Source: Sphaerisporangium sp040685555 (GTDB taxonomy: Bacteria; Actinomycetota; Actinomycetes; Streptosporangiales; Streptosporangiaceae). Taken from it: a stretch of 64,000 nucleotides of DNA. This document shows, one piece after another, positions 9,130 to 18,399 of the stretch. The notes beneath the pieces are model-generated. The model was not told where the DNA came from, did no database searches, and was given only the letters and a program-made list of their open reading frames with translations. Both the position numbers and the translations under genes were made by a program. How positions within the stretch are numbered: the first letter of the stretch is position 1; the number at the start of each line of letters is the position of its first letter. The DNA is taken from NCBI RefSeq assembly GCF_040685555.1, contig NZ_JBFBIK010000025.1, forward strand, positions 12,002 through 76,001. The letters run 5' to 3'.

Positions 9130-10820
9130 ATGCGTGCCTCCTTGTGCTCCGAAGGAGCTTGTTCTGTATAGGTGTAGCGGCCGCCGCGCAGGGCGGAGGC
9201 CGCGGCGGCGATGGTGGCCATCACCGCGGCGCTGATGAACACGGTCACCAGCCCATGGTGGAACGGACCGGAGATCAGCTCCGGGAAGAACTGCTTCCCG
9301 GTGAGGACCGCCACGTCGTGTGCCGGCAGCGTGCTCAGCACGCCGGTCGAGGAGAGCAGGTGGCCGATCGGGTTGTCGCCGAGGAAGGCCGCGAACAGCG
9401 TGCTCACCGGCGGTAGGCCCGCCACGTGGGCGGCGGCCGAGGCTGGCACGCCGTGGCTCTCCAGGCCCGAGGCGAGGGCCCCGGGCAACGTACCGGACAG
9501 TCCGGCGACCATGAGAGAGAAGAAGACGCCGATGGAAAGGGCGCTGCCGGAGTTCTGGAAGGTCGCGCGCATCCCCGAGGCGACCCCGCGCCGGCCGGGC
9601 GGCACGCTGCTCATGATGGAGGAGGTGTTCGGCGCCGAGAACATCCCCATGCCGATGCCACAGGCCAGCAGCAGCAGGGCGAACGGCGGGTAGTCGAAGC
9701 GCACGGGCAGCAGCACGAGCCCGACGAAGGACAGCGCGGTGATCATCAGTCCGCCGGTGGCGAAGGCCCGCGAGCCGTACCGGTCGGACAGGTGGCCGGA
9801 GAGCGGTCCGGCGATCAGGAAGCCCACGGTCAGCGGGAGGATGTAGATGCCCGCCCACAGCGGGGTGTCCTCGAAGTCGTACCCGCGCAGCGGCAGCCAG
9901 ATGCCCTGCAGCCAGATGATCAGCATGAACTGCAGCCCGCCCCGCGAGATCGACGTCAGCAGCGTGGCGAGGTTGCCGGCCATGAACGACCTGATCCGCA
10001 TCAGCCGCAGGTCCAGCATGGGCTCGGCGACCTTGGTCTCGACCACGCAGAAGATCACGAGCGCCAGGATCCCCGCGCCCAGCCCCCCGAGGACCATGGG
10101 GTTGCCCCAGCCGGTCGGCTTCCCTCCGTACGGCTGGATGCCGTAGGTGATCGCGGCGAGGATCGCGGTGGTGCCCGCCACGAACGTCAGGTTGCCCGCC
10201 CAGTCGACGCGGGCCCTCTTGGGGGTGCCGACCTCGCGCAGGCTACGGTACGACCAGATGGTGCCGAGGACGCCGAAGGGAACGCTCACCCAGAACACGG
10301 CGCGCCAGTCGATCACGGCCAGCAACCCGCCCGCGACCAGCCCGAGGAACTGCCCGGCCAGCGCGGTGACCTGGTTGACGCCGAGCGCCATGCCCCGCTG
10401 CGAGGCCGGGAAAGCGTCGGTCAGGATGGCGGCGGAGTTGGCGGTGAGCATCGCGCCCCCGAAGGCCTGGACGAATCGCCAGCCGATCAGCCAGAGCGCT
10501 CCGCCGCTCTTGGTGAAGGGGTCCACCGACAACGCCAGCGACGCGACGCTGAAGATCGCGAAGCCGAGGTTGTACAGGCGGACCCTGCCGAACATGTCAC
10601 CCAGGCGGCCGAGCGCCACCACCAGCACGGCCTGCACCAGCAGGTAGCCGAGGATCATCCACAGTAGGTAGCTGATGTTCCCCGGAGCCAGCGGGTCGAG
10701 GCCGATCCCCCGGAAGATCGCCGGAAGCGAGATGATCACGATGGACGCGTCCAGCGTGGCCATCAGCACGCCCAAAGTGGTGTTCGACAGCGCGATCCAC
10801 TTGTAGCGGTCGCCGGCCAC
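9126..10820 (-). CDS. MFS transporter, DHA2 (14-TM) drug exporter
   Basis: 564-residue integral membrane protein with about 14 hydrophobic segments. It begins WIALSNTTLGVLMATLDASIVIISLPAIF, which holds the LDASIVIISLP motif (motif D1) of DHA2-family drug:H+ antiporters; motif A appears as LGRLGDMFGRVRLY. It probably exports a toxic organic compound. It lies downstream of a MarR gene on the same strand (64-base gap) and overlaps the hydrolase gene by 4 bases. The palindrome at 11340-11363 ahead of marR is the likely control point for the whole run. Confidence 0.92.
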   Translation of the reverse strand: MAGDRYKWIALSNTTLGVLMATLDASIVIISLPAIFRGIGLDPLAPGNISYLLWMILGYLLVQAVLVVALGRLGDMFGRVRLYNLGFAIFSVASLALSVDPFTKSGGALWLIGWRFVQAFGGAMLTANSAAILTDAFPASQRGMALGVNQVTALAGQFLGLVAGGLLAVIDWRAVFWVSVPFGVLGTIWSYRSLREVGTPKRARVDWAGNLTFVAGTTAILAAITYGIQPYGGKPTGWGNPMVLGGLGAGILALVIFCVVETKVAEPMLDLRLMRIRSFMAGNLATLLTSISRGGLQFMLIIWLQGIWLPLRGYDFEDTPLWAGIYILPLTVGFLIAGPLSGHLSDRYGSRAFATGGLMITALSFVGLVLLPVRFDYPPFALLLLACGIGMGMFSAPNTSSIMSSVPPGRRGVASGMRATFQNSGSALSIGVFFSLMVAGLSGTLPGALASGLESHGVPASAAAHVAGLPPVSTLFAAFLGDNPIGHLLSSTGVLSTLPAHDVAVLTGKQFFPELISGPFHHGLVTVFISAAVMATIAAAASALRGGRYTYTEQAPSEHKEARI

Positions 10821-10883
10821 TACAGGCAGCGGGAGTGGAGGCGTGCGGTCCCGCTCCGGCGGCCCTGGGCCGCGCTGGATCGT

Positions 10884-11330
10884 TCAGGCGCCATCTGCCT
10901 CACTCCTGTCCATGATGTCGTTGAGCAGCCTGGCCGCCTCGCGCAGCCGAGAGGTGTCCTCGTCGGTGAGTTCCTCGATGGCGGTGACCAGCCACCGGGC
11001 CCGCCGGGCGCGCTGCTCGGCGATGACCGTCTGCCCGCCCGGAGTGACCGACCAGAGGATCTGGCGCCGGTCATGCGGATCGGGCGCGCGCTCCACCAGC
11101 CCCTGCTCGTGCAGGGCCGCCAGGGTGACCGCCATCGACTGCGGCGTGATGTGCTCGGCGGCCGCGAGGGCGCTCGCCGTCATGGGACCGCCGCGCCGGA
11201 GCCACCCGAGCGCCGTCACGTGCTGGTACGGCATGCCCGACTCGCGCCGGAGGCGGCGCACCACCCTTCCGAGCGCCGTTCGCAACTCCTCGGCCACCGT
11301 CTCCGCATGCGCTTGCCCAACCACGTCCAC
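10884..11330 (-). CDS. MarR family transcriptional regulator
   Basis: 148-residue winged-helix repressor. The recognition region is ASALAAAEHITPQSMAVTLAALHEQGLVERAPDPHDRRQILWSVT, in which DPHDRR is the classic wing motif of MarR proteins. It heads a probable operon with the MFS exporter, hydrolase and DUF6295 gene. A perfect 9-base inverted repeat starts 10 bases upstream of its ATG, so autorepression released by a small ligand is likely. The ligand is unknown. Confidence 0.92.
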   Translation of the reverse strand: MDVVGQAHAETVAEELRTALGRVVRRLRRESGMPYQHVTALGWLRRGGPMTASALAAAEHITPQSMAVTLAALHEQGLVERAPDPHDRRQILWSVTPGGQTVIAEQRARRARWLVTAIEELTDEDTSRLREAARLLNDIMDRSEADGA

Positions 11331-11339
11331 CAGAGTACA

Positions 11340-11363
11340 CAGTTCAACTTAACAGTTGAACTG
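11340..11363. promoter_or_regulatory. Palindromic operator ahead of marR operon
   Basis: Inverted repeat with perfect 9-base arms CAGTTCAAC (11340-11348) and GTTGAACTG (11355-11363), separated by TTAACA. It sits immediately upstream of the MarR start and includes AT-rich steps unusual for this genome. The size fits a MarR dimer site. Confidence 0.75.
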
Positions 11364-11415
11364 CCGATATTTCTGGCAGAGGGCATCCCGATCCGTTCCA
11401 CCAGAGGTGATCCGG

Positions 11416-12774
11416 CTAGACGCCCTGCTCGTACGTCTCGCGCGCCGGCTGGGTCTGGAGGCGCCACAGGGCACCGCAGCAGCCGAGGATCAGGAACATC
11501 ACGTTGGTGATCATAGGGAAGCCGAAGGCGTCGAAGGTGCCGAAGCCGAAGATCGCGACTGCTGACGACGCGGCGAGGCACTGGGCGAGGTGCCGGGTCG
11601 CCTCATCGGTCGCCACCCGCCGGGCTCTGCGCGCCAGCGACCATCCGGTCAGCAGGAACACGATCAGCGCCAGCACACCGACGAGACCGGTGTCCAGCGC
11701 CGACATGAGGTACTGGTTGTCGATCACGCGATATACGCGCGGCAAATAGGTATTGAATCCTTGCCCGAAGATCGGGCGTTCCGACACCGCTTTGACCACG
11801 GCGTCGTAGTCGCCGGTGCGGGTGGTGGAGCTTTCGTCCGAGCCGATCACGGAGACGAGGTTCATCACTGTGCCTATAAGACCGGGGATCATCAACCGCA
11901 TCACGATCGAGCCGGCACCGAAGATCAGCAGCGCCCGCAGACGCCACTCGGCCCGCCACGTCGGGAGCAGCACCAGCATGACGATGAACAAGCCGAGGAT
12001 CGCGGAGCGCGACACGCTCATCGGCAGCACGCCGGCGATCAGCGCCACCATCAGCCACCGGTTCCTGCGACGCTTGGGATCAACACAGTAGAGCGCCCCG
12101 TGCAGGGCGAGCGGTAGAACGGCCGCCAGGGTCACACCCAGTTCGATGGGATGAGTGGCGGTGCCAGCCGGCCGAAAGAAGCCGTCGCGCTCGAACAACA
12201 CGGCCGAGCTGTTCTCTACGAGGCCGGGAAGAGCGAGGTATTTGGTGATCTCGATGCCGGTAAAGAACTGGATCATGGCGACCAGCGCGGCGAACGACGC
12301 TCCCATCACCAGACGGTGGCGGAGAGTCTCCAGTCTGGCCATGCTGCCGATTCCGTCAGCGGTGACCAGCGCGACTCCGGCCCACCCGGCGACCAGCACC
12401 AGGCCCAGGTCCGCGACGTTCAACTCTTCCGCCGACAGCGGCCTTGTCATGGCCGCCACATAGCTTGCGACGACCGCCATGCAGAAGAACATGATCACCG
12501 GCCGGACCGGCTGCCGGCCACGGATCGGTGTCCACCGCGGGGAGAGCGTGGACATCAGATACCAGACCAACAAAAGCACGGCCCCTATCGACGCCGGCAT
12601 TCCGGCCGCACCCAGGGGGCCCACCACATAGCGAGCCGGCATCACGAACAAGACGACCAGGAAGAACGTCATGATCGTCACCGGATCGACGCCTGCCTTG
12701 GGCAGCTTGGACCGGCGTTCAGGCGGCCGGCGGGTGGGGGGGTTGACCCGCTCGGCCTCCGACGTGCTGCTCAC
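11416..12774 (-). CDS. O-antigen ligase/Wzy-like polymerase membrane protein
   Basis: 452-residue multi-pass membrane protein (about 11-12 segments) with a cytoplasmic basic N terminus. The large extracytoplasmic loop contains TRTGDYDAVVKAVSERPIFGQGFNTYLP, matching the conserved RPxxGxGxxxY region of the Wzy_C/O-antigen ligase family. It would polymerise or ligate lipid-linked repeat units outside the membrane. Its ATG overlaps the TGA of the Wzz-like gene just upstream (12771-12774), a pairing typical of polymerase with chain-length regulator. Confidence 0.83.
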   Translation of the reverse strand: MSSTSEAERVNPPTRRPPERRSKLPKAGVDPVTIMTFFLVVLFVMPARYVVGPLGAAGMPASIGAVLLLVWYLMSTLSPRWTPIRGRQPVRPVIMFFCMAVVASYVAAMTRPLSAEELNVADLGLVLVAGWAGVALVTADGIGSMARLETLRHRLVMGASFAALVAMIQFFTGIEITKYLALPGLVENSSAVLFERDGFFRPAGTATHPIELGVTLAAVLPLALHGALYCVDPKRRRNRWLMVALIAGVLPMSVSRSAILGLFIVMLVLLPTWRAEWRLRALLIFGAGSIVMRLMIPGLIGTVMNLVSVIGSDESSTTRTGDYDAVVKAVSERPIFGQGFNTYLPRVYRVIDNQYLMSALDTGLVGVLALIVFLLTGWSLARRARRVATDEATRHLAQCLAASSAVAIFGFGTFDAFGFPMITNVMFLILGCCGALWRLQTQPARETYEQGV

Positions 12775-13922
12775 CGACCTGGCCTGGTGGGGTCGAACAC
12801 GACGTACGGCTCGTCGTCGGAGTCACCCCCGCCGGAGGAGAGCGCCCCGGGGGCCTGCCGTGAACGCCGCCCGGGCTTGGAGTCGGACTCCTGCCCGGAG
12901 GACTGCGCCGGCTGCCTCGTGCCGTTGCCCGCCGGCTCCCTCGGCGGGGACACGGAGCCCGAAGGAGGGGCGCCTCTCGGACGGTCCTTGTCGTCGGACC
13001 AGACATAGAGGTCGTCCTCGACCTTGACGGCCGGAAGAGGGGCGGTGTAGCCCTCTTCGATGTGCTGCTGGTTCGCCCAGGGGTCGCGGGGTTCGGGAGG
13101 CGACCCGTGCTTCGAGGGGGAGGGCCGCCGGTCGTAGATGCGCGGCTCGGGCGGCTCGATGGGCCTCGGAGCCCGCGCGGGCGGTCTGCTGCGCGGCACG
13201 GTGCCGTTCGCGGGACGCGGAGGGGCTCCACCGGCGGAACGTGCCATGCGCTGCTGGTGAGGGGGGCCCGCCGGAGGCTGCCCCGCCCTGGCGGTCACCA
13301 GGTCGGGCTGGCCCTGCCGGCGGCGCTTCTGGGCCAGCGACTCAAGGAACAACGGGACGCCAACAGTGAGCAGCATGCCGGCGGCAAAGATGATCACGAG
13401 CGTCCGGATCTTCTTCTCGGGCGTTAGCTCCGCCTTGTCGGTCGACGTCACCAACTCGGCCCGGATTGTGGCGTCAGGCAGGATCGCAGACTTCCGCTGC
13501 ATCTCGGTCAGCCGGTCCTGGCTCAGCGTCGCAAGGGTCTCCATCGTGGCCTGGGCGACCTTCGGGTCGGCACCTGTGGCGGTGATGTCGAGCAGCGGTC
13601 CCCGGGAGTCCTGGGCGAGGCCCACGGTGAAATCGGCCGTTTTGCCCTCGTCCTTGAGCTTCTGGAGCGTCCGCTCGTCACTCATGCCTCGGGAGATGAC
13701 CTCGGCCGTAATGGTCAGCGACCCGTCGAACGCCAGCCAGGGGTTGCCTCCCACCGGCTGAGAGCCCTTCCTCGACGACAGGAAGACCACGGTGGCCTTG
13801 GATTCGTACTGCCAGGGGATCGCGATGAGCGCCCCCACCGTCGCCGCGATCGTGACAGCGAGCAGCGCCACCGTCACTGGCCAGCGCCGGAGCAGCGCGC
13901 GCAGCGAATCAAGCAGGTCCAT
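12771..13922 (-). CDS. Wzz-like chain-length/capsule export protein with long disordered tail
   Basis: 383 residues. TM1 is ~14-35, followed by a ~135-residue outside domain starting YESKATVVFLSSRKG, then TM2 at ~172-194: the Wzz/YveK layout of polysaccharide co-polymerases. Instead of ending there, it has a ~189-residue Pro/Arg/Ser-rich cytoplasmic tail (RPPARAPRPIEPPEPRI and similar) with no Walker motif, so this is not a fused BY-kinase. The tail may be a docking or phospho-regulated region. Divergent from a second Wzz-like gene at 14092 and coupled to the Wzy-like gene. Confidence 0.78.
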   Translation of the reverse strand: MDLLDSLRALLRRWPVTVALLAVTIAATVGALIAIPWQYESKATVVFLSSRKGSQPVGGNPWLAFDGSLTITAEVISRGMSDERTLQKLKDEGKTADFTVGLAQDSRGPLLDITATGADPKVAQATMETLATLSQDRLTEMQRKSAILPDATIRAELVTSTDKAELTPEKKIRTLVIIFAAGMLLTVGVPLFLESLAQKRRRQGQPDLVTARAGQPPAGPPHQQRMARSAGGAPPRPANGTVPRSRPPARAPRPIEPPEPRIYDRRPSPSKHGSPPEPRDPWANQQHIEEGYTAPLPAVKVEDDLYVWSDDKDRPRGAPPSGSVSPPREPAGNGTRQPAQSSGQESDSKPGRRSRQAPGALSSGGGDSDDEPYVVFDPTRPGR

Positions 13923-14091
13923 TGTGTCCCTTCACCCCCGCCCGGCCGGCCACATCTGTGATTCCCACCCCGCCGAGCCGCCGAGATAGGACGCCCGAGT
14001 ACCTCGGCCCGTTGTCATCGCCCTCAAGTGTTTCCTGTGAGTGCCTTCTTTACCAGGCCCGTCCTAAAACTCCATACGCCTGTGCCACGAT

Positions 14092-14745
14092 GTGTCAGTG
14101 CGAAGGCGAGTGGTTGTGCGGTGCTGCTGCCTGGCGCTGATCTTCCTGGTCGCCGCCTGTGCGGTGCTGTGGGTCAGATATAGGTCACCTCTTTACCAGA
14201 GTACGGTCACGGTTGCGTTCATAACCAAGACGAACCAGTCCCAAGGGGAGGTGTACGACCACTTCACCGACAACCACATCTATATGACCCTGGCGACGGC
14301 ACGGTTCTTCGAGAACCCGAACACGCTGGAACGTCTCCGCAGCATGGGCGGCACCGCCGATTTCCATTACGAGGTGGCGCACTGGGGCAACGAGGAGGTC
14401 CCGGTGTACGGCCAGCCGTACGCCACCATGCAAACGCTCTCACGCGACCCCAAGGCGTCAATAGACACGCTCAATCTGGCGCTCCGGCTCCTTACCCAAA
14501 AGGTGCAGCGGTTGCAGACGTCGTCGGGAGCCACCGGACGCGTGATGATCAAGTGGGAGCCCATCGACTCCATCAGAGGGCCGGAGCTGCAGTCCCTCCA
14601 AAGGGGCCGCGCCACCGTCGGCATCGCGCTCCTGACCACCCTCGCCATGGTCAGTGTCCTGGCCGTCACCCGTGCCCGAGGGGGAGCCGCCGCCGCGCCG
14701 CAGCCCTCCCGCCCACTCCTGAGCCCTCTACCACGCAATCCCTGA
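14092..14745 (+). CDS. Second Wzz-like two-TM protein
   Basis: 217 residues starting at GTG 14092 (a second GTG follows at 14098). TM1 is ~8-28 and TM2 ~175-193, bracketing an outside domain that begins YRSPLYQSTVTVAFITKTN, the same opening as the paralogue at 12771-13922 (WQYESKATVVFLSSRKG). Both also share a TADFxxxxA stretch. It is divergently placed from that gene and lies just upstream of the beta-helix lipoprotein gene. It lacks the long tail. It probably belongs to the chain-length machinery, perhaps as a hetero-oligomer partner; similarity is low, so the assignment is structural. Confidence 0.6.
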   Translation: MSVRRRVVVRCCCLALIFLVAACAVLWVRYRSPLYQSTVTVAFITKTNQSQGEVYDHFTDNHIYMTLATARFFENPNTLERLRSMGGTADFHYEVAHWGNEEVPVYGQPYATMQTLSRDPKASIDTLNLALRLLTQKVQRLQTSSGATGRVMIKWEPIDSIRGPELQSLQRGRATVGIALLTTLAMVSVLAVTRARGGAAAAPQPSRPLLSPLPRNP

Positions 14746-14836
14746 GCCCTTTCCTCACGCCATCGCTGAGCCCCTCCACCGCGCTTCATGGCGAGCCCGC
14801 TTGGAGCGTTCCCCAGATCACGATTTGGAGCTCTCC

Positions 14837-15763
14837 GTGCCTCCTGCCCTGTCCCCTTCGTCACCGCGCCGTCTCTTTCTGTTCGTCGTCACGGTCGCGT
14901 TGGGCGTTGCCGTTGCGGGATGCGGCGCGAGCGACGCCTCGCAGGACGTGGACGACACCCCCACCAAATTCACGCCGCTGCCCGACGGCCGTCCCGACGT
15001 CTCCCACTTCCCCTCGGCCAAGACCACCGGCCCGCAGCCGAGCACCGATCTCCGCGTGGTCGGCGAGACGACCGTGAGGAAGGCCGGGGAGCTCGTCGAG
15101 AACGTCGAGATCCACGGCAAGCTCAACATCGAGGCCAACGACGTCGTGGTGAGAAACGTCCGTGTCATCGGAGAGGGCGACTGGGCGATCATCCAGCGGC
15201 AGGGCGCATCAGGCGCCGTCCTATCGAATTTGGAGATCAAGGGAAACGGCACCACGAAGGTTGACACGGCCGTGCTGAACCAGGGCGGCCAGATCACCAT
15301 CCGCCGGGCCGACATCCATACGGTGTCCAACGGCATCACGACCGACCACGGCGTCATCGAGAACTCCTACCTGCACGACTTCAAGGAGTTCCCCGGCGAC
15401 CATATCGACGGCGTGCAGATCGGCGGATCCCCGATGGCGGGCCTGTCACTGACCGTGCGGCACAACGCGATCCTCAACCAAGTGGCGGAGACCTCGGCGA
15501 TCATCATCGGCCAAGATTTCAGCCGCACCCACGACGTGCTGATCCAGAACAACCTGCTGGGCGGAGGCGGTTACACCGTCTACGGCGGCGAGGGGAAGTT
15601 CGGCGTGCCGACCGACATCAAGATCATGGACAACGTCTTCAGCCGCCGCTTCTACCCGAAGGGCGGCATGTACGGGCCGGTCGCCTACTTCACCGACAAA
15701 GGCAAGGGCAACACCTTCAGCGGCAACGTCTGGGAGGACGACGGCAAGCCGGTGACTCCCTGA
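14837..15763 (+). CDS. Secreted lipoprotein, right-handed parallel beta-helix
   Basis: 308 residues from GTG 14837, preceded by GGAG. The N terminus is a lipoprotein signal with lipobox VAGC (Cys29), so the mature protein is anchored on the outer face of the membrane. The rest shows repeated short strands with Asn/Gly turns (VENVEIHGKLNIEANDVVVRN, ITIRRADIHTVSNG, VLIQNNLLGGGG), the pattern of the pectate-lyase/beta-helix fold. It may cleave, modify or bind the polysaccharide made by this locus. Catalytic residues cannot be assigned. It converges on the TolB-like gene with 9 bases between stops. Confidence 0.75.
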   Translation: MPPALSPSSPRRLFLFVVTVALGVAVAGCGASDASQDVDDTPTKFTPLPDGRPDVSHFPSAKTTGPQPSTDLRVVGETTVRKAGELVENVEIHGKLNIEANDVVVRNVRVIGEGDWAIIQRQGASGAVLSNLEIKGNGTTKVDTAVLNQGGQITIRRADIHTVSNGITTDHGVIENSYLHDFKEFPGDHIDGVQIGGSPMAGLSLTVRHNAILNQVAETSAIIIGQDFSRTHDVLIQNNLLGGGGYTVYGGEGKFGVPTDIKIMDNVFSRRFYPKGGMYGPVAYFTDKGKGNTFSGNVWEDDGKPVTP

Positions 15764-15772
15764 CAAGCCGGA

Positions 15773-16771
15773 TCAGCGCGCGGGCGAGAACGCGTCCCTG
15801 GCCAGCATGGCGGGCGCTCCCGAACCGTCCGCGGCGACACGCCACACGTCTGTCGTGTCGCCTCGCAGCCTGTCGTACATGACCGAACCGTCGTCGTACC
15901 AGGCGGCCTGGTCGTCCACATTGGCGGTCTCCGCAAGCCGCGTCTCCTTGCCGCTCCGCAGGTCCAGAACGTGTAGCCGCCACGGGCTCGACTGGTCGCC
16001 GGTTCGCTTCTTGTATGCCAGGCGTGTGCCGTCCGGGGACAGCGAAGGGCATTCGGGGCCCTCTCGCACCACGTCCATACGGCCGGCGGCGAAGTCGCCT
16101 TTCACCAGATAGACCCTGCCCTTGGTGGAGGCGGTCGCGTAGAAGGTGTTGTCGTCGGACGCGAAGGTGACGCCCCAGTAGTTGAGATCGACCGCCCGCT
16201 CGGACTTGCCGTCGCGGTGAAGAGTGAACTTCTCCAAGCTGTTCACCAGCTTGCCCGTGCGGGTGTCCAGGACGCCGGTCCTGGTCGCGAAGCCCACGCT
16301 GAGGTAGGAGTCCCCCGTCGTGAAGACGGTCCAGGACACCATTCGACCGCTGGCAGAGACACGCGCTCGGCTCGGCACGCCGGGCAGGTCGACCCGCCGG
16401 ACCTCTTGCAGGTCGCGGCCGAGGACGATGGCGTCGGACCTGGTGACGACACCGGGCACCAGGCGCAGGCATACAGCCGTCTGCGCGGCCTCGTAGAACC
16501 GTCGGCAACTCACCCCCGTCGAGCTCGCGGGCCCCTTCCCCGCGTCCCTTATGGCGTAGACGATGCCACTGTCCCCCCGAGGACCGGCCCTGACGACATA
16601 CAGGTCGTCGCTCGTTCCGAGCTTCACCGACACGGGCGTGGGGACACCGCCGGCGGCGGCCACCGTTCGGTTCTCGCCACGCGAACGCAGCACGACCACC
16701 ACGACGGCGGCAATGAGAAGCAGGACGGCGACGCCCGCGACCATGAGCCGTGCCTTGAAAGAGAGTCGCAT
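15773..16771 (-). CDS. Membrane-anchored TolB-like beta-propeller protein
   Basis: 332 residues. The ATG at 16771 lies 2 bases after the acyltransferase stop and gives a short basic N terminus followed by a single TM helix at ~8-30. The outside part has repeated blade-like segments, e.g. ECPSLSPDGTRLAYKKR, AAWYDDGSVMYDRL and TDVWRVAADGSGAP, matching PD40/TolB-type propellers. No enzyme motif is visible. It is the last gene of the large minus-strand operon and may act in assembly or sensing of the surface polysaccharide. Confidence 0.7.
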   Translation of the reverse strand: MRLSFKARLMVAGVAVLLLIAAVVVVVLRSRGENRTVAAAGGVPTPVSVKLGTSDDLYVVRAGPRGDSGIVYAIRDAGKGPASSTGVSCRRFYEAAQTAVCLRLVPGVVTRSDAIVLGRDLQEVRRVDLPGVPSRARVSASGRMVSWTVFTTGDSYLSVGFATRTGVLDTRTGKLVNSLEKFTLHRDGKSERAVDLNYWGVTFASDDNTFYATASTKGRVYLVKGDFAAGRMDVVREGPECPSLSPDGTRLAYKKRTGDQSSPWRLHVLDLRSGKETRLAETANVDDQAAWYDDGSVMYDRLRGDTTDVWRVAADGSGAPAMLARDAFSPAR

Positions 16772-16773
16772 GG

Positions 16774-17385
16774 TCAGGTGGGGTCGCCCACAGGGCCGGT
16801 GAGGCTCCCGTCCCGCTCGACGTATCGCTCGCCCGTGGTGGGGCAGCGCCAACTGCCCTCACCGTTCTCCTCCAGCGTCACCCCGGCGCGGCCCACCCAG
16901 CCGACGCGGCGGGCCGGCACTCCGGCTACCAGCGCGAAGTCGGGCACGTCGCGCGTCACCACGGCCCCGGCGGCGACCAGAGCGTGACGGCCCACCGACT
17001 TCCCGGCGACGATCACCGCGCGGGCGCCGATCGAAGCGCCGTGCCTGATGGTGACCCCTTGGGCCGCCCAATCGCCGTCCCGCTTGAGGTCACCGTCGAG
17101 GCCGGTCGAACGCGGGTACACGTCGTTGGTCAGCACCGCCGCGGGCCCGACGAACACGCCGTCCTCCAGCACTGCGGGCTCGTACACCAACGCGTAATTC
17201 TGCAGCTTGACATTGTCACCAACTACCACGCCCGGTCCGACGTACGCGCCCCTCCCGAGAATGCATCCCCGGCCGAGCACCGCCTTCTCGCGGACCTGGG
17301 CAAGGTGCCAGATCGTCGTGCCCTCGCCGATGCCGGCGGAGGGATCGACGTCCGCGGTGGGTGCGATCTTTACTTCTGTTGCCAT
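16774..17385 (-). CDS. WbbJ/WlbB-type sugar N-acetyltransferase (left-handed beta-helix)
   Basis: 203 residues from ATG 17385; an in-frame ATG at 17403 would add six residues. Hexapeptide repeats run through most of the length (VDPSAGIGEGTTIWHLAQV, VGDNVKLQNYALVYEPAVLEDGVFVGPAAVLTND), with the loop NDVYPRS and the closing VPARRVGWVGRAG typical of UDP-2-acetamido-3-amino-glucuronate acetyltransferases such as WbpD/WlbB. The C-terminal extension (SWRCPTTGERY) is common in these enzymes. It would acetylate an amino sugar produced by one of the aminotransferases at the other end of the locus. Confidence 0.85.
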   Translation of the reverse strand: MATEVKIAPTADVDPSAGIGEGTTIWHLAQVREKAVLGRGCILGRGAYVGPGVVVGDNVKLQNYALVYEPAVLEDGVFVGPAAVLTNDVYPRSTGLDGDLKRDGDWAAQGVTIRHGASIGARAVIVAGKSVGRHALVAAGAVVTRDVPDFALVAGVPARRVGWVGRAGVTLEENGEGSWRCPTTGERYVERDGSLTGPVGDPT

Positions 17386-17445
17386 GCCAGCCCTCTGGTC
17401 CAACGACCCTCTGATTGCCCTTGCGACCCTCTGGCCCGTCGGCCG

Positions 17446-18399
17446 TCAGACGCCATCCCAGCCTCTTGTCCACTGGCCGCGCGCCTGCCACAGGCCTCGC
17501 CAGTCTTCCGCCTTAGTAGTCGGCCTGCCCTGCCGGTCGGCGCCGGGTGAGCTCATCCACCGTCCCGCGAGGGCCCGCAGCAGCACCCCCGCCTTTAACG
17601 ACAGCACGCCAAGTCCGCGTAGGAGGGGCGGGAAGTGCCGGCGCACCAGGGTCACCTTCCCCGCGAACAGCAGGACCTGCTTGCGCAGGGAACTGGACGA
17701 CATTCCCGCGGGGTGCACGAAGGTCGCGGCGGCGGTGACTGACGGCCGGTAGCCGGCGGCGGCGGCCCGCAGGCACAGGTCGGCGTCCTCGGCGTACATG
17801 AAAAAGCTTTTGTCGAACCCGCCCAGCTCGTCCCAGGCCCGCCGCTCGACGAGCATCATGCCGCCGGTGACGATGGGCACCCGGCGCACCTCGTCGGGCG
17901 ACCCGCTCCAGGGCCGGGGCGACTCCGGGTCGAACCTTGGCCGGCCGGGGAAGACCGTGCTGAGCCCGGTGGCGAAGCAGAACAGTGACCACGGCGTCGG
18001 CCTGCCCCACCACGAGCGTGGGTCCGTCTCCCCGGTCTCGGTCAGGCACCGGCCGCCGACGATGCCGATCTTCGAACCGCCGCGGACGCAGTCGATGAGG
18101 GCGCGCGGCGTCTCCGGGGAGACCTCGGCGTCGGGGTTCACGAACAAGAGGTAGTCGCCCGAGGCCAGGTCCGCGCCCGCGTGGCAGCCTCTGGCGAAAC
18201 CGTCATTGGTGTCCCGGGCGACAACCCGTGTCCAGGGCGCGAGCGCCCGTACCGTCTCCGCCGTACCGTCGTCGGAGGCGTTGTCAACCACGACCACCTC
18301 GGCGTCGAGCCCGACGACCGCCTTCTCCAGCGCCGCGAGGCACTTGCCGACGTAGGCGCTGGAACGGTAGGTGAGGACGACGACGGAGAGCTCGGTCAT
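17446..18399 (-). CDS. Glycosyltransferase family 2 (rhamnosyltransferase-like)
   Basis: 317-residue GT-A transferase. The ATG at 18399 overlaps the previous TGA. N-terminal LSVVVLTYRSSAYVGKCLAALE and VVVDNASDDGTAETV are the nucleotide-binding strands; FVNPDAEV is the DxD-like metal site and GGFDKSFFMYAEDADLCLRA is the acceptor/base motif of the WbbL/GT2_RfbF branch. That branch often uses dTDP-rhamnose, which agrees with the rml genes in the same operon, but the donor is inferred. Confidence 0.88.
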   Translation of the reverse strand: MTELSVVVLTYRSSAYVGKCLAALEKAVVGLDAEVVVVDNASDDGTAETVRALAPWTRVVARDTNDGFARGCHAGADLASGDYLLFVNPDAEVSPETPRALIDCVRGGSKIGIVGGRCLTETGETDPRSWWGRPTPWSLFCFATGLSTVFPGRPRFDPESPRPWSGSPDEVRRVPIVTGGMMLVERRAWDELGGFDKSFFMYAEDADLCLRAAAAGYRPSVTAAATFVHPAGMSSSSLRKQVLLFAGKVTLVRRHFPPLLRGLGVLSLKAGVLLRALAGRWMSSPGADRQGRPTTKAEDWRGLWQARGQWTRGWDGV

